64,000 bases of DNA from Proteus terrae subsp. cibarius (GCF_011045835.1 NZ_CP047349.1:2170001-2234000), one strand, 5' to 3'. Positions 8,805 through 17,407 are shown, numbered from the stretch's first letter. Numbers and translations: made by a program. The notes: a model not told the origin generated them from the letters alone.

Positions 8805-8862
8805 GATTAATGCTGTCTTAAAACACTATAAAATCAATAAAATAGCATTATCTCTGCATGTC

Positions 8863-8884
8863 GATACCATACAAAATACCATGG
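8863..8884. other. Integrase arm-site pair, unit A
   Basis: GATACCAT at 8863 and AATACCATGG at 8875 lie 73 and 85 bases from attachment copy 1. The same pair at nearly the same distances follows copies 2 and 3, which fits arm-type binding sites of the island integrase. Confidence 0.65.
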
Positions 8885-8994
8885 TAAGAAAACTTGGAGA
8901 CTGTACTGATCGTGTCGCCCGACGCAAAACGCTTTTAGACTGACAACTTGCACACCACAAAGGATATTCGTCCAAAAGCGGTTATTCAAAGAAG

Positions 8995-10947
8995 TCAACG
9001 CCCTGGGTTGGATCTTCCGCTTGCCTCCACCAGACTTACATCATCACGAAGCAATGTCACCATCGCTTCGTGATGTGCTGTTATCTGCTGATCGTCCCAG
9101 TTTGTATTTCGGGTGATTTCCGCCATTCTCTTGAGCTTGGGACTTTGAAGTTCAATTGTATCCTTGAAGTTTTCGGCCTTCGCTCTGGGGAGGCTATTGC
9201 TGAATTTTGAGTTCGCGCTGACGCTTACGAGCGCGAGGTTGCCAAGCAGGTTAAGGCTAGAACCTGAAACAACCGCGCCCGACTGTTCTTTGTCAGGATG
9301 CTGTGGATAGAAGTGCTCAATGGAAGTTCTGAACTGAAATTTGAAATCTCGTTTTGAGGAGTCACTCAACAGAAGATAGTCGAGATACGAAAAGACGATA
9401 CGGCTGATACCAAACCCTTGTGGTTGCTGATCTTTCTCAAAGGAGAATGTCTCTTTAACCTTGCTGCGGGCATATCCCTTCAACAAATCGGCAAGATCCG
9501 CATGTTTCACGTCTCGAGGGGCTTTAACGGAGAGCCAGCGAAGAACTTTGGTAATCCAGTGCATCGTTCGCGGAGAAGTGTAGGTAATCCGAAGCATGGA
9601 CTGAAGCAGCAATACATCTCGGGTATGTGGGTCAGCACTCCCGTCCTCCTCTAAGCTTCCATTGCTGGCCGAGAAAACATGGATGTACGTCGGGGTTGGC
9701 TTCTTGTCCCCGCCTCCTTTTTTCAGTCGCTGGAGAGACCAATCGCCATCGTCACCGATGTTTGCCGTGAATTGACGCTTCAAGATGAAGCCATCGAAGA
9801 GGTTGCGGCACTTGAGAAGCATAAATGCAAAACTACGCACCCAATCGGCTTTAGCATCGGGTACATTATTTACGGCGTCGTCAAATGACTTGATGAGGCG
9901 CTTGTCGTCAAGCAGGCCTTCGTCTTCGACCTCATCGCCTTTCATAATTCTTAGAACGTGTAGCAGAAAGGCCGGAAACTCAATAGTCGAACGAAACCGC
10001 TCGTTGCCCTCGTCTTCAGTGGAATTTGACTCGAGCTCTTTAGCGTATTTTGACAACGCCTCATCCAAGGACAACGATACCCCTTCGGAGGATTGCCTTG
10101 ATGAATTGATGCCGGATTGCGGACGACTTTCCATTAGCGAAGCGAAGCTGGTCACCTCCAGCCAGGACCATTCATCACCAAATACTTTGTTTCGCAAACT
10201 TGTGTCACCACGGGTCAGAGACATCTGGACATAAGAATCCATGTCAGCACAGGAATCCCAAACCCACGCAAAGCATTCGCGTTCATATTGATTGGGCAGT
10301 TTGCTCATCAGGCGAGCCTTAACAATATCAACCTGCTTGAGTTGCTGCCCACGAGTGTTCATGATCTCGAAGTAGCGATTGAGGTCGGTATTGGGTGGCA
10401 GCGAGGCACGGACGACAGTCACCTTCGTTAGCAAGAAATCGGAGAATTTTTCGCGTGAGCGATTAAGGTTTTCATTTTGTTTGAAGAACTGATTGATGAT
10501 GCTGTAGCCTTCATGAATGCCAGCATCTGCATTACTCGTGGAGCTCTGCGGTCGAGCGTGCTCCTTAGCCGCCTCCTGTGCTACTCGCAGCAGGGCCTCA
10601 GTTGCCCGTGCGCGCGACTCATATTGCAAGTGGCCTGCATGGCCAACCGAGGGCTTCTCACCCTCACCGTCTTGCTCCAGGAAGGTCAGAAGCAGATAGA
10701 GGGTTGTAAGTCGTTGTTGTCCATCTATGACCTCGAACTCATCCTCTCTACCCCGCTTGATTACAACAAGGTTCCCAAGAAAATAGTTGTCCTGGCCCCC
10801 TACCACCGAGTCTTGAATATCGCTAATAAGTTGCTCAATCTGTTCGGCCCGCCAAGCATAGTTCCGTTGATAAATAGGAATCAGATAATTGTCAGTGAAT
10901 AACTTGCCTACTGTTAACAGTTCAGGTTTCAACTCCTTCTTGCTCAT
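8995..10947 (-). CDS. DUF262-DUF1524 protein, GmrSD-like restriction factor
   Basis: A 650-residue protein. The N-terminal DUF262 domain shows IPIYQRNYAWRAEQIEQLISDI and the hallmark IDGQQRLTTLYLLLTF, a ParB/Srx-like nucleotide-using fold. Near residues 555-620 lies the DUF1524 HNH-type nuclease segment: SIEHFYPQHP followed by NLLGNLALVS and an Asn-rich stretch. In GmrSD and BrxU, DUF262 uses nucleotide and DUF1524 cuts modified phage DNA. The ATG overlaps the stop of the upstream DUF262 gene (ATGA), so the two form an operon. Base composition is clearly richer in GC than the flanking chromosome, consistent with transfer. Restriction of modified DNA is inferred from family. Confidence 0.8.
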   Translation of the reverse strand: MSKKELKPELLTVGKLFTDNYLIPIYQRNYAWRAEQIEQLISDIQDSVVGGQDNYFLGNLVVIKRGREDEFEVIDGQQRLTTLYLLLTFLEQDGEGEKPSVGHAGHLQYESRARATEALLRVAQEAAKEHARPQSSTSNADAGIHEGYSIINQFFKQNENLNRSREKFSDFLLTKVTVVRASLPPNTDLNRYFEIMNTRGQQLKQVDIVKARLMSKLPNQYERECFAWVWDSCADMDSYVQMSLTRGDTSLRNKVFGDEWSWLEVTSFASLMESRPQSGINSSRQSSEGVSLSLDEALSKYAKELESNSTEDEGNERFRSTIEFPAFLLHVLRIMKGDEVEDEGLLDDKRLIKSFDDAVNNVPDAKADWVRSFAFMLLKCRNLFDGFILKRQFTANIGDDGDWSLQRLKKGGGDKKPTPTYIHVFSASNGSLEEDGSADPHTRDVLLLQSMLRITYTSPRTMHWITKVLRWLSVKAPRDVKHADLADLLKGYARSKVKETFSFEKDQQPQGFGISRIVFSYLDYLLLSDSSKRDFKFQFRTSIEHFYPQHPDKEQSGAVVSGSSLNLLGNLALVSVSANSKFSNSLPRAKAENFKDTIELQSPKLKRMAEITRNTNWDDQQITAHHEAMVTLLRDDVSLVEASGRSNPGR

Positions 10948-12224
10948 TGCAGCCCCTTGATAAAAGCAACGAGTTCCTTTTCGTGGTTATCGCTGTATGG
11001 CTTACTTGCTATTGGAAGTTTGCGGACAACACTTCCAGTCATCGCATTACGTAGCAAAACAAAAGGCGATTTATTTGCATCGTTTTTACCTCGCGCTCGG
11101 TTGTCAGCAGATACAAATTGCACACGAAGTAACTCGACCCGCAAGGCATATGCCCATGCGAATAACCTATTTCGCACTTCATCTACATCTTCATCGCCAA
11201 ACTTGTTTGTATAGCAAAGCAGCGCGGCAATGAACAATTCGTACACGTAGCGGTAGCGACTTTGAGATGGGCCAAAGTTTTTGAAACCTCTGTCAATAAC
11301 CTCTTGTTCCAGTATCTTCAATTCGTCAAGCATGAATGTCACCATCTCGAAAAATGAGCGTCCTGCGATTATCGGGGCATCAAGCTGAAAGCGGCTGCGC
11401 CCGGCATTTCGTGCATCATGTGTAGAGGATACCGACCATGCACTTAGAAGTGGCATAGCGGCTTGTGCTGCAAGGTGATATCGCAGATTTGGCGAAAATG
11501 ACCTGTGGGATCGTGATGAAATGCCTTTGAACATGCCGATGTCCCGAATAGTAAATTCGAGCGAGCTTTCGCCTCGTGACCACTTGGATATCCGGTATAA
11601 AAAAGTAGAAAAAAGCCTGTCCAGATCCTCATCGTTTACGGCTTCCCAAGCCTCAACGACAGCCACTTTCATAGCAGCGGACTCATCGTGCATTTCGCGT
11701 AGGTGGTGTGCTTTGAGCAAGTCGTGAGGGGCAAGCGGTTTGCCGCGATAGTTCTGGGAATCAAAGACACGAAATGCCTCATCAATATCGTCCGTCACAA
11801 TACGCACCAACTGACATTTGTGACAGATAAAATCCAAAAACTCTTTTTTATCTTCCAACTGCGACAGGCGCCTTTGAAGCTCTATCCAAACTAGGGAGAC
11901 AGGAGTTTCGCTGTTACCAGACATCGAAATTTGATGATTTATCGGATCTAAGGCCGCAAGAATCATTCGCAAAGTCAGCAGGCGCTGCTGCCCGTCGACT
12001 ACATTGAGATACTCACCATCATCGTGAAGAATGATTGCACCCAAAACATAGGGAATATCTTTTCGTTCGGTATCTCGAAGAGCTTCGCTGATATCATCCA
12101 CCAGTTGTAGAGCAGTCGATACATCCCAACTGTATGGGCGTTGATAGTTCGGTATCCGAAGGCCTTGCTTGAGTAGTTCATCCACGGTGGCTGCACTAAC
12201 ACCGTTCTCTCCGTTAATCGCCAT
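10944..12224 (-). CDS. DUF262 protein, partner of the downstream DUF262-DUF1524 gene
   Basis: A 426-residue protein with a second DUF262 domain: IPNYQRPYSWDVSTALQLVDDI and VVDGQQRLLTLRMILAAL. The remaining two thirds lack a recognisable DUF1524 H-N-H signature, so this is likely the nucleotide-sensing rather than the cutting partner. It is the first gene of the pair and ends in a 4-base overlap with the second. Adjacent DUF262 genes are recurrent in defence islands and are often classed as type IV-like restriction. It is the main content of unit A of the guaA array. Confidence 0.75.
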   Translation of the reverse strand: MAINGENGVSAATVDELLKQGLRIPNYQRPYSWDVSTALQLVDDISEALRDTERKDIPYVLGAIILHDDGEYLNVVDGQQRLLTLRMILAALDPINHQISMSGNSETPVSLVWIELQRRLSQLEDKKEFLDFICHKCQLVRIVTDDIDEAFRVFDSQNYRGKPLAPHDLLKAHHLREMHDESAAMKVAVVEAWEAVNDEDLDRLFSTFLYRISKWSRGESSLEFTIRDIGMFKGISSRSHRSFSPNLRYHLAAQAAMPLLSAWSVSSTHDARNAGRSRFQLDAPIIAGRSFFEMVTFMLDELKILEQEVIDRGFKNFGPSQSRYRYVYELFIAALLCYTNKFGDEDVDEVRNRLFAWAYALRVELLRVQFVSADNRARGKNDANKSPFVLLRNAMTGSVVRKLPIASKPYSDNHEKELVAFIKGLQ

Positions 12225-12606
12225 TCCTATGTCCCTTCATTGACGCTTTTCTATTTTCTCAGCGTATTTTCCGCAAACTTTATTCACCTATATGGATATT
12301 TCGATTCCGAGTGGCGGCTGTCTTGTTCACAATTTCTATCACGAGGTGCTCCTCTGGCGCATATTTAACGATCTGGGGCATGGGTCGAGAGAGCGGTTCT
12401 GATCAAAGCGAGCATCGATGGCATCAGCACAGCGCTGCATTGCACCCGGTTGTCGATACCATGGCATTTGCTGATACGGTCACATGGTATTTGCTATATC
12501 TTCGATTCAGCGTCGGCCTTAAACCATAAAAAATGCCATTGATAATGCAGTCAATATCATCAATGGCACTCACTAAATCAAATAAAACAATAGGCTAGAT
12601 AATAGC
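12225..12606. other. Integrase-proximal end of unit A, without an integrase
   Basis: No supported gene. GATACCATGG at 12455 and an inverted ATGGTAT at 12484 match the arm motifs that lie between the integrase gene and guaA in unit C. A minus-strand terminator (12529-12567) follows. The layout is that of an integrase-side island end with the integrase gene missing. Confidence 0.6.
12529..12567 (-). terminator. Terminator carried at the end of unit A
   Basis: GCCATTGAT pairs with ATCAATGGC; on the minus strand the stem is followed by ATTTTTTA. It lies 40-72 bases below attachment copy 2, matching the terminator 48-69 bases below the copy that now ends guaA. Confidence 0.65.
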
Positions 12607-12621
12607 CTCACTCCCACTCTA
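12607..12621. other. Attachment-site copy 2
   Basis: TCACTCCCACTCTAT shares the invariant TCCCACTC of the guaA end with copies 1, 3 and 4. Arm motifs AATACCAT at 12680 and AATACCATGC at 12692 follow at 73 and 85 bases, identical to the spacing at copy 1. Confidence 0.7.
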
Positions 12622-12914
12622 TTGTAAACAAGACATTTTTATCTTTTATATTCAATGGCTTATTTTCCTGCTAATTGGTAATACCATGAAAAATACCATG
12701 CTCAGAAAAGGCTTAACAATATTTTGAAAAATTGCCTACTGAGCGCTGCCGCACAGCTCCATAGGCCGCTTTCCTGGCTTTGCTTCCAGATGTATGCTAT
12801 TCTGCTCCTGCAGCTAATGGATCACCGCAAACAGGTTACTCGCCTGGGGATTCCCTTTCGACCCGAGCATCCGTATGAGACTCATGCTCGATTATTATTA
12901 TTATAGAAGCCCCC
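12622..12914. other. Non-coding region with arm sites and sul2 upstream sequence
   Basis: Contains the arm-site pair at 12680-12701, then the GC-richer sequence that usually precedes sul2 in ISCR2-linked contexts, ending in an ATTATTATTATTAT run before the sul2 ribosome binding site. No gene is supported. Confidence 0.6.
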
Positions 12915-13730
12915 ATGAATAAATCGCTCATCATTTTCGGCATCGTCAACATAACCTCGGACAGTTTCTCCGATGGAGGCCGGTATCTGGCGCCAGACGC
13001 AGCCATTGCGCAGGCGCGTAAGCTGATGGCCGAGGGGGCAGATGTGATCGACCTCGGTCCGGCATCCAGCAATCCCGACGCCGCGCCTGTTTCGTCCGAC
13101 ACAGAAATCGCGCGTATCGCGCCGGTGCTGGACGCGCTCAAGGCAGATGGCATTCCCGTCTCGCTCGACAGTTATCAACCCGCGACGCAAGCCTATGCCT
13201 TGTCGCGTGGTGTGGCCTATCTCAATGATATTCGCGGTTTTCCAGACGCTGCGTTCTATCCGCAATTGGCGAAATCATCTGCCAAACTCGTCGTTATGCA
13301 TTCGGTGCAAGACGGGCAGGCAGATCGGCGCGAGGCACCCGCTGGCGACATCATGGATCACATTGCGGCGTTCTTTGACGCGCGCATCGCGGCGCTGACG
13401 GGTGCCGGTATCAAACGCAACCGCCTTGTCCTTGATCCCGGCATGGGGTTTTTTCTGGGGGCTGCTCCCGAAACCTCGCTCTCGGTGCTGGCGCGGTTCG
13501 ATGAATTGCGGCTGCGCTTCGATTTGCCGGTGCTTCTGTCTGTTTCGCGCAAATCCTTTCTGCGCGCGCTCACAGGCCGTGGTCCGGGGGATGTCGGGGC
13601 CGCGACACTCGCTGCAGAGCTTGCCGCCGCCGCAGGTGGAGCTGACTTCATCCGCACACACGAGCCGCGCCCCTTGCGCGACGGGCTGGCGGTATTGGCG
13701 GCGCTGAAAGAAACCGCAAGAATTCGTTAA
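12915..13730 (+). CDS. sul2: Sulfonamide-resistant dihydropteroate synthase Sul2
   Basis: A 271-residue dihydropteroate synthase (folate pathway; condenses pABA with the pterin pyrophosphate) of the sulfonamide-insensitive Sul2 type, recognised along its full length. The family start IFGIVNITSDSFSDGG and DLGPASSNPDA pterin-binding segments are intact, as is the C-terminal SRKSFLRALTGR. The ATG follows the usual AGAAGCCCCC leader. GC content is far above the host. sul2-strA-strB is a well-known resistance cluster. It is complete and should be functional. Confidence 0.97.
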   Translation: MNKSLIIFGIVNITSDSFSDGGRYLAPDAAIAQARKLMAEGADVIDLGPASSNPDAAPVSSDTEIARIAPVLDALKADGIPVSLDSYQPATQAYALSRGVAYLNDIRGFPDAAFYPQLAKSSAKLVVMHSVQDGQADRREAPAGDIMDHIAAFFDARIAALTGAGIKRNRLVLDPGMGFFLGAAPETSLSVLARFDELRLRFDLPVLLSVSRKSFLRALTGRGPGDVGAATLAAELAAAAGGADFIRTHEPRPLRDGLAVLAALKETARIR

Positions 13731-13790
13731 CTGCACATTCGGGATATTTCTCTATATTCGCGCTTCATCAGAAAACTGAAGGAACCTCCA

Positions 13791-14594
13791 TTGAATCGAA
13801 CTAATATTTTTTTTGGTGAATCGCATTCTGACTGGTTGCCTGTCAGAGGCGGAGAATCTGGTGATTTTGTTTTTCGACGTGGTGACGGGCATGCCTTCGC
13901 GAAAATCGCACCTGCTTCCCGCCGCGGTGAGCTCGCTGGAGAGCGTGACCGCCTCATTTGGCTCAAAGGTCGAGGTGTGGCTTGCCCCGAGGTCATCAAC
14001 TGGCAGGAGGAACAGGAGGGTGCATGCTTGGTGATAACGGCAATTCCGGGAGTACCGGCGGCTGATCTGTCTGGAGCGGATTTGCTCAAAGCGTGGCCGT
14101 CAATGGGGCAGCAACTTGGCGCTGTTCACAGCCTATCGGTTGATCAATGTCCGTTTGAGCGCAGGCTGTCGCGAATGTTCGGACGCGCCGTTGATGTGGT
14201 GTCCCGCAATGCCGTCAATCCCGACTTCTTACCGGACGAGGACAAGAGTACGCCGCAGCTCGATCTTTTGGCTCGTGTCGAACGAGAGCTACCGGTGCGG
14301 CTCGACCAAGAGCGCACCGATATGGTTGTTTGCCATGGTGATCCCTGCATGCCGAACTTCATGGTGGACCCTAAAACTCTTCAATGCACGGGTCTGATCG
14401 ACCTTGGGCGGCTCGGAACAGCAGATCGCTATGCCGATTTGGCACTCATGATTGCTAACGCCGAAGAGAACTGGGCAGCGCCAGATGAAGCAGAGCGCGC
14501 CTTCGCTGTCCTATTCAATGTATTGGGGATCGAAGCCCCCGACCGCGAACGCCTTGCCTTCTATCTGCGATTGGACCCTCTGACTTGGGGTTGA
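13791..14594 (+). CDS. aph(3'')-Ib: Aminoglycoside O-phosphotransferase APH(3'')-Ib (StrA)
   Basis: A 267-residue streptomycin 3''-kinase. The aminoglycoside phosphotransferase active site is visible as VVCHGDPCMPNFM with the catalytic Asp, followed by GLIDLGRLGTADRYADLALM with the metal-binding Asp. The start is TTG at 13791, the accepted start for this gene, after a GGAACCTCC ribosome binding site. It lies 60 bases below sul2 in the arrangement known from RSF1010-type plasmids, and its stop overlaps the strB ATG by one base. Full length. Confidence 0.95.
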   Translation: MNRTNIFFGESHSDWLPVRGGESGDFVFRRGDGHAFAKIAPASRRGELAGERDRLIWLKGRGVACPEVINWQEEQEGACLVITAIPGVPAADLSGADLLKAWPSMGQQLGAVHSLSVDQCPFERRLSRMFGRAVDVVSRNAVNPDFLPDEDKSTPQLDLLARVERELPVRLDQERTDMVVCHGDPCMPNFMVDPKTLQCTGLIDLGRLGTADRYADLALMIANAEENWAAPDEAERAFAVLFNVLGIEAPDRERLAFYLRLDPLTWG

Positions 14595-15430
14595 TGTTCA
14601 TGCCGCCTGTTTTTCCTGCTCATTGGCACGTTTCGCAACCTGTTCTCATTGCGGACACCTTTTCCAGCCTCGTTTGGAAAGTTTCATTGCCAGACGGGAC
14701 TCCTGCAATCGTCAAGGGATTGAAACCTATAGAAGACATTGCTGATGAACTGCGCGGGGCCGACTATCTGGTATGGCGCAATGGGAGGGGAGCAGTCCGG
14801 TTGCTCGGTCGTGAGAACAATCTGATGTTGCTCGAATATGCCGGGGAGCGAATGCTCTCTCACATCGTTGCCGAGCACGGCGACTACCAGGCGACCGAAA
14901 TTGCAGCGGAACTAATGGCGAAGCTGTATGCCGCATCTGAGGAACCCCTGCCTTCTGCCCTTCTCCCGATCCGGGATCGCTTTGCAGCTTTGTTTCAGCG
15001 GGCGCGCGATGATCAAAACGCAGGTTGTCAAACTGACTACGTCCACGCGGCGATTATAGCCGATCAAATGATGAGCAATGCCTCGGAACTGCGTGGGCTA
15101 CATGGCGATCTGCATCATGAAAACATCATGTTCTCCAGTCGCGGCTGGCTGGTGATAGATCCCGTCGGTCTGGTCGGTGAAGTGGGCTTTGGCGCCGCCA
15201 ATATGTTCTACGATCCGGCTGACAGAGACGACCTTTGTCTCGATCCTAGACGCATTGCACAGATGGCGGACGCATTCTCTCGTGCGCTGGACGTCGATCC
15301 GCGTCGCCTGCTCGACCAGGCGTACGCTTATGGGTGCCTTTCCGCAGCTTGGAACGCGGATGGAGAAGAGGAGCAACGCGATCTAGCTATCGCGGCCGCG
15401 ATCAAGCAGGTGCGACAGACGTCATACTAG
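14594..15430 (+). CDS. aph(6)-Id: Aminoglycoside O-phosphotransferase APH(6)-Id (StrB)
   Basis: A 278-residue streptomycin 6-kinase, complete. The kinase catalytic loop is LRGLHGDLHHENIMFS and the following Asp is in WLVIDPVGLVGEVGFG. The ATG at 14594 overlaps the strA stop (TGATG), giving coupling; the in-frame TTG three codons earlier is not needed. strA and strB derive from Tn5393, whose terminal repeat follows below. Confidence 0.95.
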   Translation: MFMPPVFPAHWHVSQPVLIADTFSSLVWKVSLPDGTPAIVKGLKPIEDIADELRGADYLVWRNGRGAVRLLGRENNLMLLEYAGERMLSHIVAEHGDYQATEIAAELMAKLYAASEEPLPSALLPIRDRFAALFQRARDDQNAGCQTDYVHAAIIADQMMSNASELRGLHGDLHHENIMFSSRGWLVIDPVGLVGEVGFGAANMFYDPADRDDLCLDPRRIAQMADAFSRALDVDPRRLLDQAYAYGCLSAAWNADGEEEQRDLAIAAAIKQVRQTSY

Positions 15431-15451
15431 ATATCAAGCGACTTCTCCTAT

Positions 15452-15537
15452 CCCCTGGGAACACATCAATCTCACCGGAGAATATCGCTGGCCAAAGCCT
15501 TAGCGTAGGATTCCGCCCCTTCCCGCAAACGACCCCA
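15452..15537. repeat. Terminal inverted repeat of Tn5393
   Basis: Directly below strB is an approximately 80-base sequence which, on the minus strand, begins GGGGTCGTTTGCGGGAAGGG and ends near TGTGTTCCCAGGGG. I recognise it as the long terminal repeat of Tn5393, the source of strAB. It abuts the ISCR2 transposase reading frame without a gap, showing where the transposon end joined ISCR2. Confidence 0.7.
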
Positions 15538-15941
15538 AACAGGAAACGCAGCTGAAACGGGAAGCTCAACACCCACTGACGCATGGGTTGTTCAGGCAGT
15601 ACTTCATCAACCAGCAAGGCGGCACTTTCGGCCATCCGCCGCGCCCCACAGCTCGGGCAGAAACCGCGACGCTTACAGCTGAAAGCGACCAGGTGCTCGG
15701 CGTGGCAAGACTCGCAGCGAACCCGTAGAAAGCCATGCTCCAGCCGCCCGCATTGGAGAAATTCTTCAAATTCCCGTTGCACATAGCCCGGCAATTCCTT
15801 TCCCTGCTCTGCCATAAGCGCAGCGAATGCCGGGTAATACTCGTCAACGATCTGATAGAGAAGGGTTTGCTCGGGTCGGTGGCTCTGGTAACGACCAGTA
15901 TCCCGATCCCGGCTGGCCGTCCTGGCCGCCACATGAGGCAT
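15535..15941 (-). pseudogene. Truncated ISCR2 (ISVsa3, IS91-like) transposase
   Basis: Only about the first 135 residues of the rolling-circle transposase remain: an MPHVAARTASRDRDTGRYQS start, the zinc-binding CESCHAEH...CKRRGFCPSCGARR cluster, and MRQWVLSFPFQLRFLFG, after which the frame runs into the Tn5393 repeat. The full protein is close to 500 residues and the catalytic tyrosines would be in the missing part, so it cannot transpose by itself. An ISL3-family IS sits 24 bases upstream of its start codon. A second fragment of ISCR2, its upstream end, lies beyond that IS. Confidence 0.85.
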
Positions 15942-15972
15942 GTTCCGCGTCCTTGCAATACTGTGTTTACAT

Positions 15973-17271
15973 GGCTCTTCGTTGTTATTGGTGGAACCCC
16001 ATATCCAGCTTACCAAAGTGAAAGAAGATGGCACGTTGAAATCTCTCTGAATTTCGATACCCCATAGCCTTTACTCTGAGTAGTCTAATTTGGCTATTGA
16101 TTGCTTCTGCCAAACCATTTGATAGACCAAAGCGCATGGCATTAAGTATGCCCCAGAGTTTACTCTCGATAGTATCTGCCACCGCCATTAAAGGTTTTAG
16201 TCCGCTGGCTTTAACTAAAGCTATCCAGTCTGTCCATCGTTGCTTTGTTCCTCGAACACTATTGCCATGCCAGATGTTTCTAGCCTGCTCTTTGAAATAC
16301 CATGCGAGCGCCGTATTCATCATTGCCGGAATGAGTCTATTGACTCTCTCTCGGTCGGGTTTACTGAGATTATCTCGTCGCTTTAACCAGTAAAAACGCG
16401 TTCGATGTGCCTCTTGCCGCATTGATGGCGCCAACCTGAGTAACTCTTCTTTGCGGATCCGGTTAACCGCTTCCGTTAGCATCTTGGCTACATGGAAGTG
16501 ATCAAATGCGATTTTCCTCTCTGCATTTGGTAACGCTTTCCTTGCAGCTTTAATGTAAGCAGGGCTCATATCCATACAGATGGACTGTGTTTGACGTAAT
16601 GCATCTGAAGGCAGTTGTGTTAGGCAGGCATCAAAACTTGCAGCTGAGTGGCCCTCAGAAACCGCTAAAACTTGTCCTTCATGATTAGAAAGTAACGTGA
16701 CATATTCATGCCCCTTTTTAAGTGCGGTTTCATCAACTAATAGATAGTCTGTATTAATCTGTTTGCGCTTTGCCAGTCCGCGGTAAACAGCACGCGCCAT
16801 AATCCTGTCGATGGCTCCCCAGCTCAGTTTAAAGAATCGACTGACGGCATTAAGAGAACTCATCGCAAGCAAGGCCAGTACACGCATCTCAAATAGCTCA
16901 GTGTAACGACTACTACCACTGGCCCATGGGACTTGAAGAGTTTGATAACCGTGTGAAGTACAGTGTACTCGTGGCACGTTAGCTTGAATGAGCGTTTGAT
17001 ACTGGCAGGTATCCAAGTGACGCCATTTCCGTATACGGGAATCGTAATGGCGACTCGCATTGTGGCATATAGGGCATTTAAAGCCTGTTTGAGAAGCATA
17101 GGCGATGGTAACAATTATGCTCTGATGTGGTTCATCGAGTTGAACACTGGATACAATCCAGGGTGTCTTTAACCCCAAAATTTGTTGATATAAAGCTGCT
17201 TCACTCATCACTGATATTTAAGAGGAATTTGGCTGGAACTATACCTACTCCACCATGTTCAGAGAAGAGCC
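15973..17271. mobile_element. ISL3-family insertion sequence with target duplication
   Basis: A 1299-bp element. Its ends are imperfect 23-bp inverted repeats: outer 8 bases GGCTCTTC and inner 7 bases TGGTGGA match perfectly, the 8 between do not. The direct repeats GTTTACAT at 15965-15972 and 17272-17279 are an exact 8-bp target duplication, the size usual for ISL3. One transposase gene fills the element. It inserted upstream of the ISCR2 transposase and has not rearranged since. Confidence 0.93.
15985..17208 (-). CDS. ISL3-family transposase
   Basis: A DDE transposase of 407 residues. An N-terminal zinc-ribbon-like segment (CPICHNASRHYDSR ... C ... H) binds DNA; the RNase-H-like catalytic core includes LLVDETALKKGHEYVTL, CMDMSPAYIKAARKALPNAE and the DHFHVAKML segment typical of the DDE_Tnp_ISL3 family, with a terminal AEAINSQIRLLRVKAMGYRN. 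The ATG at 17208 is preferred to the adjoining GTG. The frame is intact, and with complete ends and target duplication the element is probably active. Confidence 0.92.
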   Translation of the reverse strand: MSEAALYQQILGLKTPWIVSSVQLDEPHQSIIVTIAYASQTGFKCPICHNASRHYDSRIRKWRHLDTCQYQTLIQANVPRVHCTSHGYQTLQVPWASGSSRYTELFEMRVLALLAMSSLNAVSRFFKLSWGAIDRIMARAVYRGLAKRKQINTDYLLVDETALKKGHEYVTLLSNHEGQVLAVSEGHSAASFDACLTQLPSDALRQTQSICMDMSPAYIKAARKALPNAERKIAFDHFHVAKMLTEAVNRIRKEELLRLAPSMRQEAHRTRFYWLKRRDNLSKPDRERVNRLIPAMMNTALAWYFKEQARNIWHGNSVRGTKQRWTDWIALVKASGLKPLMAVADTIESKLWGILNAMRFGLSNGLAEAINSQIRLLRVKAMGYRNSERFQRAIFFHFGKLDMGFHQ

Positions 17272-17359
17272 GTTTACATACAGTCTATCGCTTAGCGGAA
17301 AGTTCTTTTACCCTCAGCCGAAATGCCTGCCGTTGCTAGACATTGCCAGCCAGTGCCCG
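17272..17359. other. Residual ISCR2 end adjoining attachment copy 3
   Basis: Starts with the second copy of the 8-bp target duplication and continues the sequence interrupted by the IS. It contains no arm motif, unlike the integrase-side ends of units A and C, so the corresponding end of unit B seems to have been replaced by ISCR2. A GTTGCTAGACATTGCCAG stretch resembles GTTGCCAGACATTGCCAA near 33495. Confidence 0.5.
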
Positions 17360-17374
17360 TCACTCCCACTCGAA
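17360..17374. other. Attachment-site copy 3
   Basis: TCACTCCCACTCGAA. Arm motifs AATACCAT at 17432 and GATACCATGC at 17444 lie 72 and 84 bases away, matching the geometry of copies 1 and 2. It marks the integrase-distal end of unit C. Confidence 0.7.
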
Positions 17375-17407
17375 TATCAATGAGAATAAAATAAACTTAT
17401 ATAACAG

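Noticed and set aside
9418..10902. Several plus-strand reading frames of 60-149 codons
   Set aside because: They lie antisense to the long DUF262-DUF1524 gene, have low-complexity translations and no ribosome binding sites; shadows of a GC-richer gene.
10957..12202. Reading frames on both strands within the 426-residue DUF262 gene
   Set aside because: Out-of-frame shadows; the DUF262 frame is continuous and has the DGQQRLLTL motif.
12311..12906. Two plus-strand frames between unit A and sul2
   Set aside because: They cross the arm sites, the attachment copy and the sul2 leader; no ribosome binding site or protein-like composition.
12836..13736. Long minus-strand frames over sul2
   Set aside because: High-GC antisense shadows; sul2 is recognised along its whole length on the plus strand.
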